A stretch of DNA of 64,000 nucleotides from Frateuria edaphi (GCF_021117405.1 NZ_CP088251.1:1860001-1924000), one strand, 5' to 3'; counted from the first letter of the stretch, positions 32,742-41,826 are shown. Notes: generated by a model not told the origin, from the sequence alone. Numbers and translations: made by a program.

Positions 32742-33149
32742 TCAGCGATGCAGGTGGCCGGAGGCCTCGGGCTGGTAGTCCACTTCCATGACGCGCAGGT
32801 GCCGGGGCCGCCCGCCCGGCATCGGCCAGTCGATCTCCTGGCCGCGCGCCAGTCCCAGCAAGGCACTGCCAACGGGGGCGAGGATCGACACCGTGCCGGG
32901 CTTGCCCGCGGCGCCGGGATACACCAGCGACATGGTGATGCGTTCGCCGGTGCCCTCTTCGCTGAAGGTCACCGTGGAGTTCATGGTGACCACGTCGGCA
33001 GGCATCTGCGCCGGCTCGCGCACTTCCGCCCGTTCCAGCTCCGACCGCAGCGACGCGTGCTTCTGCGCCTCGCCGGCTGGCAGGCGATCGAGCAGATTCT
33101 CGATGCGTTCGACATCCAGGCGGGACAGGACGATGGCAGGCCGGCTCAT
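32742..33149 (-). CDS. rnk: Regulator of nucleoside diphosphate kinase (Rnk), GreA-like
   Basis: A 135-residue protein related to the C-terminal domain of GreA with a short N-terminal coiled region. It binds RNA polymerase in its secondary channel in E. coli, where it raises Ndk levels. The conserved parts are VTMNSTVTFSEEGTG, MSLVYPG and SILAPVGSALLGLARGQ with the WPMPGG turn. Start 33149 is set by GGAGA 6 bases upstream. It is monocistronic, between the PAP2 and MFS genes. Confidence 0.9.
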   Translation of the reverse strand: MSRPAIVLSRLDVERIENLLDRLPAGEAQKHASLRSELERAEVREPAQMPADVVTMNSTVTFSEEGTGERITMSLVYPGAAGKPGTVSILAPVGSALLGLARGQEIDWPMPGGRPRHLRVMEVDYQPEASGHLHR

Positions 33150-33322
33150 GGGATTCTCCACGGGAAAAGCCGGCGGTCATGCCGGCGCGCTTTCAGACAG
33201 GGATGCGCGCAAGGCGCAGGTTCCAAGTGGAATCTGGTGACGACGGCACAAAAAGGCAAGCCCGTCACGGACCCGCGATCGTGCACGCATCAGAGGCAGC
33301 CGGGCCCGTATCATGCGCCCCC

Positions 33323-34768
33323 ATGCCGAACGATGCCGTCACGCCCGCCCCTTCCCTGCACGCGGGCGAGCCGGTCGAAGAATCCTCGCGCGAACGGTTT
33401 CGCGGCCTGATCTGGCTGGTCTCGGCGGCCTTCTTCATGCAGGCGCTGGATTCGACCATCGTCAATACCGCCGTGCCCGCCATGGCCAATGCCCTGGGCG
33501 TCACCCCGCTGGGCATGCGAAGCGCGCTTACCAGCTACGTGCTGACCCTGGCGATCCTGATCCCGGCCAGTCCGTGGCTGTGCGACCGCTTCGGCACGCG
33601 CAAGGTCTTTGGCGCCGCCATTGCGGTGTTCGGCGTGGGCTCGCTGTTCTGCGGCGTCGCGCAGACGTTGCCCCAATTGGTGGCCGCGCGCGTCATGCAG
33701 GGCGTCGGCGGTGCGGCGTTGATGCCGGTGGGCCGCTACGTGCTCGTGCGCAGCATCGCCAAGCACGAGTTCGTGGCGGTGATGAGCACGGTGGCTACCT
33801 TCGGCCTGCTCGGTTCGGTGCTGGGGCCCCTGCTGGGCGGCGCGCTGGTGGAGTTCACGTCCTGGCGGCTGATCTTCCTGATCAACGTGCCGGTGGGAAT
33901 CTGCGGCCTGTGGATGAACAAGCAGGACATGCCCGAGTACCGGATGCGCCATGCCAACCGCTTCGACCTGCTCGGGTTTCTGCTGTTCGCGGCCGCTTCG
34001 GCACTGCTGCTGACGGCCTCGGAGCTGGTCGGCGGCGAGCACGTGGCCTGGGCGCGCATCGTCGAATGCACGGCGCTGGCGCTGCTGATCGGCGTGATCT
34101 ACGTCTGGCACAGCCGGCGCACGGCGTTCCCGGTGGCCGACCTGTCGTTGTTGAAGGTGCGCAGCGTATGGGTGGCGCTGGCCGGCAACCTGTTCACCCG
34201 GCTGGGCATCTCCGGCATGTTCCTGCTGCTGGTGTTGTTCCTGCAGGTCGGCTGCGGCTGGTCGGCGCTGATGGCGGGCCTGATGATGGTGCCGCAGGCG
34301 TTGGGTTCGATCAGCGCCAAGTGGATCGTCAATCGCGCGCTGGCGCGGCTGGGCTATCGCCGCCTGCTGATCGGCAACACGTTGATCGTGGCGATGCTGC
34401 TGGCCTCGTTCGCTACCTTCGGCCGTGACACGCCGGCGTGGTTGATCGCGGCGATGGTGTTCCTCTACGGCAGCTTCGGCGGCCTGCAGTACACCGCGAT
34501 GAACACGCTGATTTATCACGACCTGGACATCAAGCACGCCTCGATGGCGTCGTCGATGGCATCCACCGCGCAATACCTGTCGATGAGCTTCGGGATTGCG
34601 CTGGCCACGCTGCTGATGGAGTCGCTATTGCAGGGCCACGCGCACTCCGATTACGTGGCCGCGTTCCGATGGACGGTGCTGATCCTGGCGGCGGTCACGG
34701 CCTCGGCCAGCCGGGTGTTCAGCCGTCTTCGGGTCGACCGTCCGGCACGCAGGGAACTGCCCGCCTGA
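33323..34768 (+). CDS. DHA2-family (EmrB/QacA-type) MFS transporter
   Basis: A 481-residue inner-membrane protein with about 14 helices. It opens with the family signature ALDSTIVNTAVPAMA, then DRFGTRKVFG in loop 2-3, AARVMQGVGGAALMPVGR in helix 4 and GPLLGGALV in motif C of helix 5, which marks proton-driven drug exporters. E. coli EmrB/YieO are the closest types I recognise. No EmrA-type adaptor or TetR regulator is adjacent, so substrate and control are unknown. The start at 33323 is inferred from the cytosolic N-terminal length. Confidence 0.88.
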   Translation: MPNDAVTPAPSLHAGEPVEESSRERFRGLIWLVSAAFFMQALDSTIVNTAVPAMANALGVTPLGMRSALTSYVLTLAILIPASPWLCDRFGTRKVFGAAIAVFGVGSLFCGVAQTLPQLVAARVMQGVGGAALMPVGRYVLVRSIAKHEFVAVMSTVATFGLLGSVLGPLLGGALVEFTSWRLIFLINVPVGICGLWMNKQDMPEYRMRHANRFDLLGFLLFAAASALLLTASELVGGEHVAWARIVECTALALLIGVIYVWHSRRTAFPVADLSLLKVRSVWVALAGNLFTRLGISGMFLLLVLFLQVGCGWSALMAGLMMVPQALGSISAKWIVNRALARLGYRRLLIGNTLIVAMLLASFATFGRDTPAWLIAAMVFLYGSFGGLQYTAMNTLIYHDLDIKHASMASSMASTAQYLSMSFGIALATLLMESLLQGHAHSDYVAAFRWTVLILAAVTASASRVFSRLRVDRPARRELPA

Positions 34769-34829
34769 GGCGCGGCCGACGAGCACGCGCCTGATAGGCT
34801 TGTCCGGCGTTCCCAAGGAAAGCGATCCA

Positions 34830-36212
34830 ATGCGTTCGACATTGTTCCTCGCCACGCTGGGCGGGGTCTTCCCCGTCTCGGCCGTCGCCGCCGAATCCGG
34901 CGCGAATTTCCATCTGACCGGCCATCCGGTCGGCTGGCTGGCGCTGGCGCTGTTCGTGCTCGCCTATGTGGCGGTGGTGCTAGAGGAACGCATCCAGATC
35001 GCCAAGTCCAAGCCGGTGATGCTGGCCGCGGCGCTGATCTGGGGCCTCATCGCCTGGGAAACGCGCGATGACGGCCGCGGCTCGGTTGCCGCACGCGATG
35101 CCTTCCAGGCGATGTTCCTGGAGTACGCGGAAATCTTCTTTTTCCTGGTAGTTGCGATGACCTACGTCACCGCGATGGGCGAGCGCAACGTGTTCGAAGC
35201 GCTGCGCGCGCAGTTGACGCGCCGGCGGCTGGGTTACCGCGCGCTGTTCTGGATCACCGGCACCATCGCGTTTTTCCTGTCGCCCGTGCTGGACAACCTG
35301 ACCACCGCGCTGGTGATGTCGGCGGTGGTGCTGGCGGTGGGCGGCGGACAGGCGCGTTTTGCCACGCTTTCGCTGATCAACCTGGTGGTCGCGGCCAACG
35401 CCGGTGGCGCGTGGAGCGCGTTTGGCGACATCACCACGCTGATGGTGTGGCAGGCGCACAAGGCCGAATTCTTCGATTTCTTCCGCCTCTTCCCGCCCGC
35501 GCTGGTCAACTGGCTGGTGCCGGCGGTCGCGATGCATTTCGCGTTGCCGAACGGATTACCGGAATCCCTGCCCGGTCGCGTGCGCGTCAAACCCGGCGGC
35601 GTTGGCATCTGCCTCACTTTCGCCCTGACCATCGCGATCACCGTGATGGGCAGGCAATGGCTCGGGATGCCAGCGGCGTACGGCATGCTCACGGGACTGG
35701 CGTTGCTCAACCTGCTCGCTTCGCGCATCGATCGCAGCCAGCGTCGATATGCGCTGGCGCAAGGCGTGGAAGAGGAGCCGTACTCGATCTTCCGCATCAT
35801 CGCCAACGCTGAATGGGACACGCTGCTGTTCTTCTACGGCGTGTTCGGCTGCGTCGGCGGGCTGGCCGCGCTGGGCTACCTGGAGCTGGCTTCGCACACG
35901 CTCTACGGCGCGCTCGGCGCGACCCTGGCCAACACCGCCATGGGCGTGCTCTCGGCGGTGATCGACAACATCCCGATCATGTACGCGGTGCTGCAGATGG
36001 ACCCGCCGATGGACGCGTCGCAATGGCTGCTGATCACCCTTACCGCCGGCGTGGGCGGCAGCCTGCTCTCGGTCGGCTCGGCCGCCGGCGTGGCGTTGAT
36101 GGGAGCTTCCGGCGGCCGTTACACCTTCATGAGCCACCTGCGCTGGAGCTGGGCGATCGCGCTCGGCTACGGGGCGAGCATCGCCCTTCACCTTGCGCTC
36201 AACGGCACGTAA
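34830..36212 (+). CDS. nhaD: Na+/H+ antiporter NhaD
   Basis: An inner-membrane antiporter of the ion-transporter (IT) superfamily that exports Na+ for H+, working best at alkaline pH in Vibrio and Halomonas. It has 460 residues and about 12 helices. Conserved segments are FFFLVVAMTYVTAMGERNVF, SPVLDNLTTALVM, NAGGAWSAFGDITTLMVW and AVIDNIPIMYAVLQM, with the Asp residues in DNLTT and IDNIP likely ion ligands. The N-terminus may include a signal-like segment. The ATG at 34830 follows AAGGA. A second cation antiporter gene lies downstream, so this looks like a sodium/pH homeostasis island. Confidence 0.92.
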   Translation: MRSTLFLATLGGVFPVSAVAAESGANFHLTGHPVGWLALALFVLAYVAVVLEERIQIAKSKPVMLAAALIWGLIAWETRDDGRGSVAARDAFQAMFLEYAEIFFFLVVAMTYVTAMGERNVFEALRAQLTRRRLGYRALFWITGTIAFFLSPVLDNLTTALVMSAVVLAVGGGQARFATLSLINLVVAANAGGAWSAFGDITTLMVWQAHKAEFFDFFRLFPPALVNWLVPAVAMHFALPNGLPESLPGRVRVKPGGVGICLTFALTIAITVMGRQWLGMPAAYGMLTGLALLNLLASRIDRSQRRYALAQGVEEEPYSIFRIIANAEWDTLLFFYGVFGCVGGLAALGYLELASHTLYGALGATLANTAMGVLSAVIDNIPIMYAVLQMDPPMDASQWLLITLTAGVGGSLLSVGSAAGVALMGASGGRYTFMSHLRWSWAIALGYGASIALHLALNGT

Positions 36213-36216
36213 AGCC

Positions 36217-36246
36217 CCGTAGGGGCGCACCCTGTGCGCGACCGTC
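36217..36246. repeat. GTAGGGGCGC-type REP element
   Basis: GTAGGGGCGCACCCTGTGCG followed by CGACCG lies between the two antiporter genes. It belongs to the same family as the cluster at 25870-25987. Confidence 0.6.
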
Positions 36247-36293
36247 ATGCGCCGGTCGCCGCCTGTCACATGCAATCGCCACCAAGGAACTCC

Positions 36294-37490
36294 ATGCACC
36301 ACGACAGCGACATCCTGCTCACCCTGTTCCTGGTCTTCGTCGCCGCCCAGATCGGCGCCGAGATCGCCCAGCGACTCAGGCTTCCGGGCGTGGTGGGCGA
36401 GATCGCGGCCGGCTGCGTGATCGGACCTTCCCTGCTCGGCTGGATCAGTCCGGACCAGATCCTGCCCGGCATGCCGCTGGACGTGCTGGCCGAAATCGGT
36501 GTCGTGCTGTTGTTGTTTTCCGTCGGACTGGAAACGCGACTGGACGACCTGAAGAAAGTCGGCAAGGTCGCCTTCCTGGTCGGATTGCTGGGCGTGCTGG
36601 TTCCTTTCGCCATGGGCGGGGTATGGGCGCACGGCAGCGGCTTTCCCTGGGGCAAGTCGCTGTTCATCGCCGCCGCCTTCGTCGCCACCTCCGCAGGCAT
36701 TACCGCGCGCGTACTGCAGGAACTGGGTGCGCTGCAGCGCGTCGAAAGCAAGGTCATCCTGGGCGCCGCGGTGATCGACGACATCCTGGCCATGCTGCTG
36801 CTCGGCGTGGTGGTGTCATTGCAGGGCGGCCAGGGCTTCGAGCCGGTCAAGCTGCTGGTGGTGCTGGGCAGCGCGGTCGGCTTCATCGTGCTCGTCGGGC
36901 TTGGCGGCGCGCGGGTGATGCGCTGGAACTCCGGATGGCTTGAGAAACCGCATAGCGCCCACTCGCCGCTGGCGATCGTGCTGGCGATCTGCCTGGGCCT
37001 GGCGTGGCTCTCTACCCTGCTGGGCCTGGCGGCGATCATCGGCGCCTTCCTCGCCGGCATGATCGCCTCGGAGACGCACCAACAGCATACGCTGGAGAAA
37101 CAGACCCAACCGCTGCTGGCGTTGCTCACGCCGTTCTTCTTCGTCATCACCGGCAGCAAGATCGACCTGGCCCAGCTGGCCAGCGCCGAGGCCATGGGGA
37201 TGCTGGCGATCGTCACCGTGATCGCGATCGTTTCCAAGCTCGTTGGCGGCTGGCTCGGCTCGCTGGCGTTGGGCCGACGCGCCGCGACCATCGTCGGCTT
37301 CGGGATGGTGCCGCGCGGCGAGGTAGGTGTGGTGGTGGCGAGCCTCGGCCTCGCGGCGGGCGTGTTCAGCGACCGCATCTACGCGGTGATCGTGGCCATG
37401 TCGCTGCTCACCGCAATGGTCACGCCGCCGGTGCTGGCGTGGCTGTTGAAGCGCTACCCGGCGGCGGTCAACCCGTCCGGAGCCGAATGA
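36294..37490 (+). CDS. CPA2-family cation:proton antiporter
   Basis: A 398-residue inner-membrane protein with 12-13 helices, of the monovalent cation:proton antiporter-2 family. The ion-binding double Asp of NapA/NhaA-type antiporters is present at Asp162-Asp163 in AAVIDDILAML, and VGEIAAGCVIGPSLLG in the second helix is typical. GMVPRGEVGVVVASLG lies near the end. There is no RCK/TrkA-N domain, unlike KefB/KefC, so it is more likely Na+/H+ than glutathione-gated K+ efflux. The start at 36294 has GGAA upstream. Its 3' end overlaps a small minus-strand gene by 23 bases. Confidence 0.88.
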   Translation: MHHDSDILLTLFLVFVAAQIGAEIAQRLRLPGVVGEIAAGCVIGPSLLGWISPDQILPGMPLDVLAEIGVVLLLFSVGLETRLDDLKKVGKVAFLVGLLGVLVPFAMGGVWAHGSGFPWGKSLFIAAAFVATSAGITARVLQELGALQRVESKVILGAAVIDDILAMLLLGVVVSLQGGQGFEPVKLLVVLGSAVGFIVLVGLGGARVMRWNSGWLEKPHSAHSPLAIVLAICLGLAWLSTLLGLAAIIGAFLAGMIASETHQQHTLEKQTQPLLALLTPFFFVITGSKIDLAQLASAEAMGMLAIVTVIAIVSKLVGGWLGSLALGRRAATIVGFGMVPRGEVGVVVASLGLAAGVFSDRIYAVIVAMSLLTAMVTPPVLAWLLKRYPAAVNPSGAE

Positions 37491-37680
37491 TCGGACGGTG
37501 CCGGGCAAGCACCTGCTGGATCCGCTCGATGCAGGCCTGTCGTAGCCGGACGGCCTTCTCCGCATCCGAGTCGTCCAGGCGTTCTGCCCGCACCCGGTCG
37601 CGATGCTCGATCTCGAGAGCCAAAAGGCGATGCGCCTGCGCCAACCTTTCCTGGATCTTCTCGTCAATGGCCATGGTCAT
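37468..37680 (-). CDS. Small hypothetical helical protein
   Basis: A 70-residue frame, strongly charged and helical throughout (for example KIQERLAQAHRLLALEIEHR and DAEKAVRLRQACIERIQQVL), with no Gly or Pro until near the end. The regular amphipathic pattern favours a real protein over a shadow frame, but the ribosome site is poor and the gene overlaps the antiporter 3' end. The ATG at 37674 is an alternative start. I recognise no family. Confidence 0.5.
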   Translation of the reverse strand: MTMAIDEKIQERLAQAHRLLALEIEHRDRVRAERLDDSDAEKAVRLRQACIERIQQVLARHRPIIRLRTG

Positions 37681-38164
37681 GACACCGAGCGGCCCGCGGG
37701 AGGGCCATGCTACGCCGTATTTGTGACAGGAAGCGGTCGCCGCCGCGGGCGATGGCTTGTCGGCAACCGCTGACGCCTGGCCGGCGTGCACTGTCTCCGA
37801 TTGGCGCGAAGTATGAGGGGCCACCCTATTGGTCGCCGTAGGGGAAATCTGATCCTGCTGTGGGCGTAGGCAGCCGCCGGGGCGTTCGGCGATCTCCGGA
37901 TCACGCCAGCGCGGCCGAGACCGAACATGCGAGCCAGCCAAGAACCAGGGCGAGGAACACGAGGGTCGCCAGCACGCCCATCAGGTCGAAAAGTTCTTCG
38001 ATTCGCATGCGTGGACCCGAGCAGGAAGACGCCGGCAGCTTGCCGCAGATTTCTTGCTCGGCGATGACAAAGGCGACGCGTTCGACGACCGCGGGCATGC
38101 TGACCGCGAGACACGCCCGCTTTCCGTCGCAGCCCCCCTTCCCCCGTGGGAAGGCCAGATGCCA
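37681..38164. other. Gene-poor interval before the Crp/Fnr gene
   Basis: About 480 bases. It holds one weak small frame (37901-38008, listed separately) and an imperfect CCCCCTTCCCCCGTGGGAAGG palindrome near 38135-38155. I see no supported RNA gene or further coding sequence. Confidence 0.5.
37901..38008 (-). CDS. Possible 35-residue single-helix membrane peptide
   Basis: The frame starts MRIEELFDLMGV and continues with one convincing hydrophobic stretch (LATLVFLALVLGWLACSV) before a stop. The N-in charge pattern is reasonable, but there is no clear ribosome site and the frame also extends upstream to 38098. Kept as a possibility only. Confidence 0.25.
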   Translation of the reverse strand: MRIEELFDLMGVLATLVFLALVLGWLACSVSAALA

Positions 38165-38986
38165 TCAACCAGGCATGCGCGACCCGGGCTGCAGGTCGCC
38201 GGCACTTGCCTTGATCGCGTCGCTCTCTTCCTCCCCCGGATACACCCCGCGCAGCACGTCGTCGAAGTGCGACCGGACCGCCCGGTTGCAGCCGCAGGCG
38301 ATGCGGTCGAGCCCACCGGCCTCGGTGACGCGCACGCCACCGCGGCGGGTTTCCAGGATGCCGCGGTCCTTCAGCTGCTTGATCACGCGGCTGATGTAGC
38401 TGCGCCCGACACCGAGCATGGACGCAAGTTGCTCCTGCGTGAGAGGCACATCGTGGTCACCGGTGCGATCAAGCGCTGCGACCAGCCATTTTGCCGTCCG
38501 CTGTTCGATCGAGTGGGCCGCATTGCAGGCCACGGACTGGAACACCTGGGCCATGAGGCAGTCCGCGTACCGGGCGAACAGATGACGCAGGCTTGTCGAC
38601 CGGCTCTTGGCCTGTTCGAGCTCCAGTGCGCCCATCCTGAGCAACGGGCCGGGAAATTGCACCACGGTGCGCGAATAGGCGGGCAGCCGACCCTGGCTGA
38701 CGATGCCACCCACCGCCCCCTCCCGGCCCACCAGCGCGGTTTCGATGCCGCGACCGTCTTCCAGCAAAACCATGAAGGAGATCAGCGTCGGACCGCAAGG
38801 GAAGTAGACGTACCGCACCTGATCGCCGGGCTCGAAGAGCACGCGACCCACCTCCACTCGCTGGGGCTCCAGGTGGGGCTGGAGCAAGACAAGATCGTCC
38901 TGGTGCAGCGCACGCAGCAGATTGTTCGGCGGTGCGATCTCGCTCGTCTCGCCGGGTGATTGCGCACGCTCGTATTGGCTAGCCAT
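38165..38986 (-). CDS. Crp/Fnr-family transcriptional regulator
   Basis: A 273-residue regulator with an N-terminal cyclic-nucleotide-binding-type beta-roll (VGRVLFEPGDQVRYVYFPCGPT) and a C-terminal HTH (LTQEQLASMLGVGRSYISRV). The beta-roll lacks the phosphate-cassette RxS of CRP and there is no FNR-type N-terminal Cys cluster, so the effector is unknown. The recognition helix has GRSYISR where CRP has SRETVGR, so the Glu that reads the TGTGA half-site is replaced. GGGGGG precedes the ATG at 38986; an in-frame start 30 bases upstream is less likely. It is divergent from the phytochrome-like kinase with a palindrome between. Confidence 0.88.
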   Translation of the reverse strand: MASQYERAQSPGETSEIAPPNNLLRALHQDDLVLLQPHLEPQRVEVGRVLFEPGDQVRYVYFPCGPTLISFMVLLEDGRGIETALVGREGAVGGIVSQGRLPAYSRTVVQFPGPLLRMGALELEQAKSRSTSLRHLFARYADCLMAQVFQSVACNAAHSIEQRTAKWLVAALDRTGDHDVPLTQEQLASMLGVGRSYISRVIKQLKDRGILETRRGGVRVTEAGGLDRIACGCNRAVRSHFDDVLRGVYPGEEESDAIKASAGDLQPGSRMPG

Positions 38987-39099
38987 AAACCCCCTGATGG
39001 CCGTGACTGTGCACACGACGAGAGGGCCGTTTGCCCACGGTCTTATGACGTTATCTCAAGGCGCGGCAGGTAATTTTCGCGTGAGTACCTCGTCAGCTC

Positions 39100-39119
39100 T
39101 ATGTCCACAATTGGACATA
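39100..39119. promoter_or_regulatory. Perfect palindrome, candidate Crp/Fnr-type operator
   Basis: TATGTCCA-CAAT-TGGACATA is a perfect 8-4-8 inverted repeat. Its core TGTCC-N6-GGACA has the spacing of CRP sites (TGTGA-N6-TCACA) with altered inner bases. It lies 114 bases before the regulator and 126 bases before the preferred kinase start, where it could control both. Binding is inferred from position and spacing. Confidence 0.55.
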
Positions 39120-39244
39120 CTTCCGGGCGCAACTCACCTAGAGTCGGGAAGCACTCTCACGCCACGCCCGTCGTTGAACGCACCAGGCGAAGCGTACGCC
39201 CGCAACCCACGCCGCAAACGCCAAGCGGCCTTACTGGCCAGCCC

Positions 39245-41449
39245 ATGGGTTATTCCCCCGAGGAACACCACCACAGCCTGTTCGACCGGGAGCTCATCCA
39301 TGTTCCCGCAGCGATACAGCCACACGGCGCCCTGCTCTGGCTGGACGGCCTGGGCGTGGTTACGCAGCTTGCCGGCGACACATCGCGGGCTGTCGGCGTG
39401 GCACCCGAAGCTTTGCTTGGGCAATCCGTCGACGCGCTGATCGACAGCAAGGGCTTCGGGCTTGCACAGATCATGGAAAAGCTCGACCCGCGGCTGCAGG
39501 GCTACGTGGTCAAGTGGCATCCCGAGCCCCCGGGAAACGGTGCGTGGGATATCACGGCGCACCCCAATCGCGAGGGAGCCATCATCGAATTCGAGCCAGC
39601 GGCGACGCCACCCGCCGAGGCCGCCGACAGCATGTCGCACCTGGCGCGCGCCATTGCCTCGCTGGATCTGCCGCGGGAAACGGATGAACTCTTCGGCACC
39701 ATGGCCGCCGAGGTGCGCCGACTCTCCGGCTACGATCGCGTCCTCGTCTACCGGTTCCTGGACGACGAAGCCGGCGAGGTGGTCGGCGAGTCTCGCTCCG
39801 ACGCGCTCCCCTCCCTGCTCAACCACCGCTTCCAGGGCTCCGAGATTCCAGGCGAGGCCCGCGGGCTCTATCTCAGGAACCGGTTCAGGATCATCCCTGA
39901 TGCGAACTACGTACCTGCCCCCCTGCGAACGTCGGGGTTCCAGGGAGCGCAAACGCTCGATATCAGCGATTGCTCCCTGCGCAGCGCGCCGCCGATACAT
40001 CTGCAGTACCTGAGGAACATGGGCGCGGCATCGTCGATGTCCATCTCGATAGTGGTGAAGAACGAACTCTGGGGCCTGGTCGCCTGCCATCACAGCACGC
40101 CCAGGCACATGGCCTATGAGATGCGCGAAGCTTGCCGGCACCTGGCGCGGGTGTTTTCCCACCAGATCGAGGCACGCGAAGAAGCCCGTCACCAGCGCCA
40201 GAGCACCAGCCTGCGACATCTCAGGACGGCCTGGCTCGACGATATGCGCGTGGCGCTCGAGAGGGACCGTCCGTTGGAACTCGATCTGGCCCGGCTGGCC
40301 GGGATGGTTCCGTGCGACGGGGTCGCGCTGGTATCGGCCGGGCGGACCGAGCTACGCGGACAGACACCGGGCGAAACGGAAACCGCGGCACTCGCCCAAT
40401 GGCTGGAGGAGCGGCTGCGCCATGAAGCGTTCGCCACCCACCAGCTGCCGGGCGAGCTTGCCGCGGCGGCGGCCTATGCGACAGAAGCGAGCGGCGTGCT
40501 TGCAACGTCGATCGACGCGCCCGATCCGATCGTGCTGTTGTGGTTCCGTGCCGAGGAAATCTTCCCTGTCAGGTGGGCCGGAAGCCCGCACGAATTTTAC
40601 GACGACGGGCCGGCCGAGCCGACGCCACGGACCTCTTTCGCCACCTGGACGGAGACCATCCGCCAGACGGCTCGCAGCTGGTCGCGGGCCGAAGTCAACG
40701 CCGCGCGCCAGCTGGGGCGCTCGTTGACCGCCCTGTTCCAGCAACAGGCGCTCCGGGAGCTCAACCGTCGACTGCGCGACACGCTGGCCGAACAACAGTC
40801 GTTGGTTGCTCAGAAGAACGTGCTGATGCAGGAAGTACATCACCGGGTACAGAACAGCCTGCAGATCGTGAACTCCATGCTTCAGTTGCAGGCGCGCCAA
40901 ACCAGCGATCGCAAAGTGCGCGGGCAGTTCGAGGGCGCCGTGAATCGGTTGATGGCAGTGAGCGCCGTGCACCGGCACCTGTGGCGATCCAGCGACGCGC
41001 AGAATGTTCGTCTGGGACCGTATCTCAAGGAGCTCTGCGCCGATCTCATGTTCTCGTGGGGCGATGGCTGGTCTGGCCGCGTCGCGGTCGAAGCCACGGA
41101 CGCGGCCATTCCAAGCCAGACTGCCGTCACCCTTGCACTGCTGGTCACCGAACTGCTGACCAATGCGGCCAAGTACGCCTATGCCGGTTCGCCCGGTCCC
41201 GTCGAAGTACGGGCTGATCGTGCAGGCGACGGACTGCGGCTCATGGTCAGGGATCACGGCCTTGGCATGCACGGCAAGGTCCAGGGCGGTGGGCTTGGTT
41301 CGAAGCTCATCCGCATTTTCACCGCCCAGCTTGGCGGTCATGCGGAAACCCTGACCGGCGAAAGCGGCACGACCGTGACGATTACGGTGCCGCTGAAAAG
41401 GAATGCATGCGCGCAAAGCGATGCCACGTCGCTGGAAACGCCGGTGTAG
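39245..41449 (+). CDS. Phytochrome-like sensor histidine kinase without the chromophore Cys
   Basis: A 734-residue soluble kinase with PAS-GAF-PHY photosensory order and a HisKA_2/HATPase output. The PAS segment reads FDRELIHVPAAIQPHG; bacteriophytochromes have Cys where Phe13 stands here. GAF has SEIP (199-202) where DIP with an Asp is usual, and APPIH (248-252) where plant-type Cys would be. His252, His283 and the PHY-tongue PRTSF (461-465) are kept. The output domain has phospho-acceptor His533 in EVHHRVQNSLQ and HATPase boxes around TELLTNAAKYAY and DHGLGM. The start could also be 39101, but that ATG lies inside the operator palindrome. No heme oxygenase or partner regulator is adjacent. 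It may bind biliverdin non-covalently or be light-blind. Confidence 0.87.
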   Translation: MGYSPEEHHHSLFDRELIHVPAAIQPHGALLWLDGLGVVTQLAGDTSRAVGVAPEALLGQSVDALIDSKGFGLAQIMEKLDPRLQGYVVKWHPEPPGNGAWDITAHPNREGAIIEFEPAATPPAEAADSMSHLARAIASLDLPRETDELFGTMAAEVRRLSGYDRVLVYRFLDDEAGEVVGESRSDALPSLLNHRFQGSEIPGEARGLYLRNRFRIIPDANYVPAPLRTSGFQGAQTLDISDCSLRSAPPIHLQYLRNMGAASSMSISIVVKNELWGLVACHHSTPRHMAYEMREACRHLARVFSHQIEAREEARHQRQSTSLRHLRTAWLDDMRVALERDRPLELDLARLAGMVPCDGVALVSAGRTELRGQTPGETETAALAQWLEERLRHEAFATHQLPGELAAAAAYATEASGVLATSIDAPDPIVLLWFRAEEIFPVRWAGSPHEFYDDGPAEPTPRTSFATWTETIRQTARSWSRAEVNAARQLGRSLTALFQQQALRELNRRLRDTLAEQQSLVAQKNVLMQEVHHRVQNSLQIVNSMLQLQARQTSDRKVRGQFEGAVNRLMAVSAVHRHLWRSSDAQNVRLGPYLKELCADLMFSWGDGWSGRVAVEATDAAIPSQTAVTLALLVTELLTNAAKYAYAGSPGPVEVRADRAGDGLRLMVRDHGLGMHGKVQGGGLGSKLIRIFTAQLGGHAETLTGESGTTVTITVPLKRNACAQSDATSLETPV

Positions 41450-41826
41450 CGGGATGTGCCATCTGCATCGGACTCGAGCAGACCGTTGCGAAGGAAACAA
41501 AGACATGCGTTCTGCGGGCTTTTCCCGACCCAGCCAAAAAGATCGAGGATGCCAGGGTACGTCCCGGTGCAGACCCCCGCACCGGATCGCCATGCGGCAG
41601 AATCCCGTTTGCGGATACCTTGCGGCGGCAGTGCACGCACGCCTGGAAGATTGGCCGATCTTCTCCCCGTCCTGGCCGGCCTGGCGTTCTCGAAACCACC
41701 AGTCTGGTGCCGAGATGTCGGGCGGAATTGGTCACCCGTTGCCCGCCGCCCCAGCGGGCGTGATCGGCGGCGGTGGACCTCCCTGCGTGGATCGAATCAG
41801 GCGGCGCGGTGTCCCGTCCCGGAATA
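41450..41826. other. Gene-poor interval between kinase and tRNA-Ser
   Basis: About 375 bases. Several frames stay open on both strands but none has a good start, regular codon use or a recognisable family. I found no clear terminator for either flanking transcript. Confidence 0.5.

Noticed and set aside
38003-38340. Minus-strand frame over the end of the Crp/Fnr gene as an extra gene
   Set aside because: It lies out of frame within the regulator and shows an Arg/Ser/Pro-rich composition typical of shifted-frame translation.
41403-41826. Several open frames in the interval after the phytochrome-like kinase
   Set aside because: None has a plausible start, regular amphipathic pattern or family match, and the frames contradict one another on both strands.
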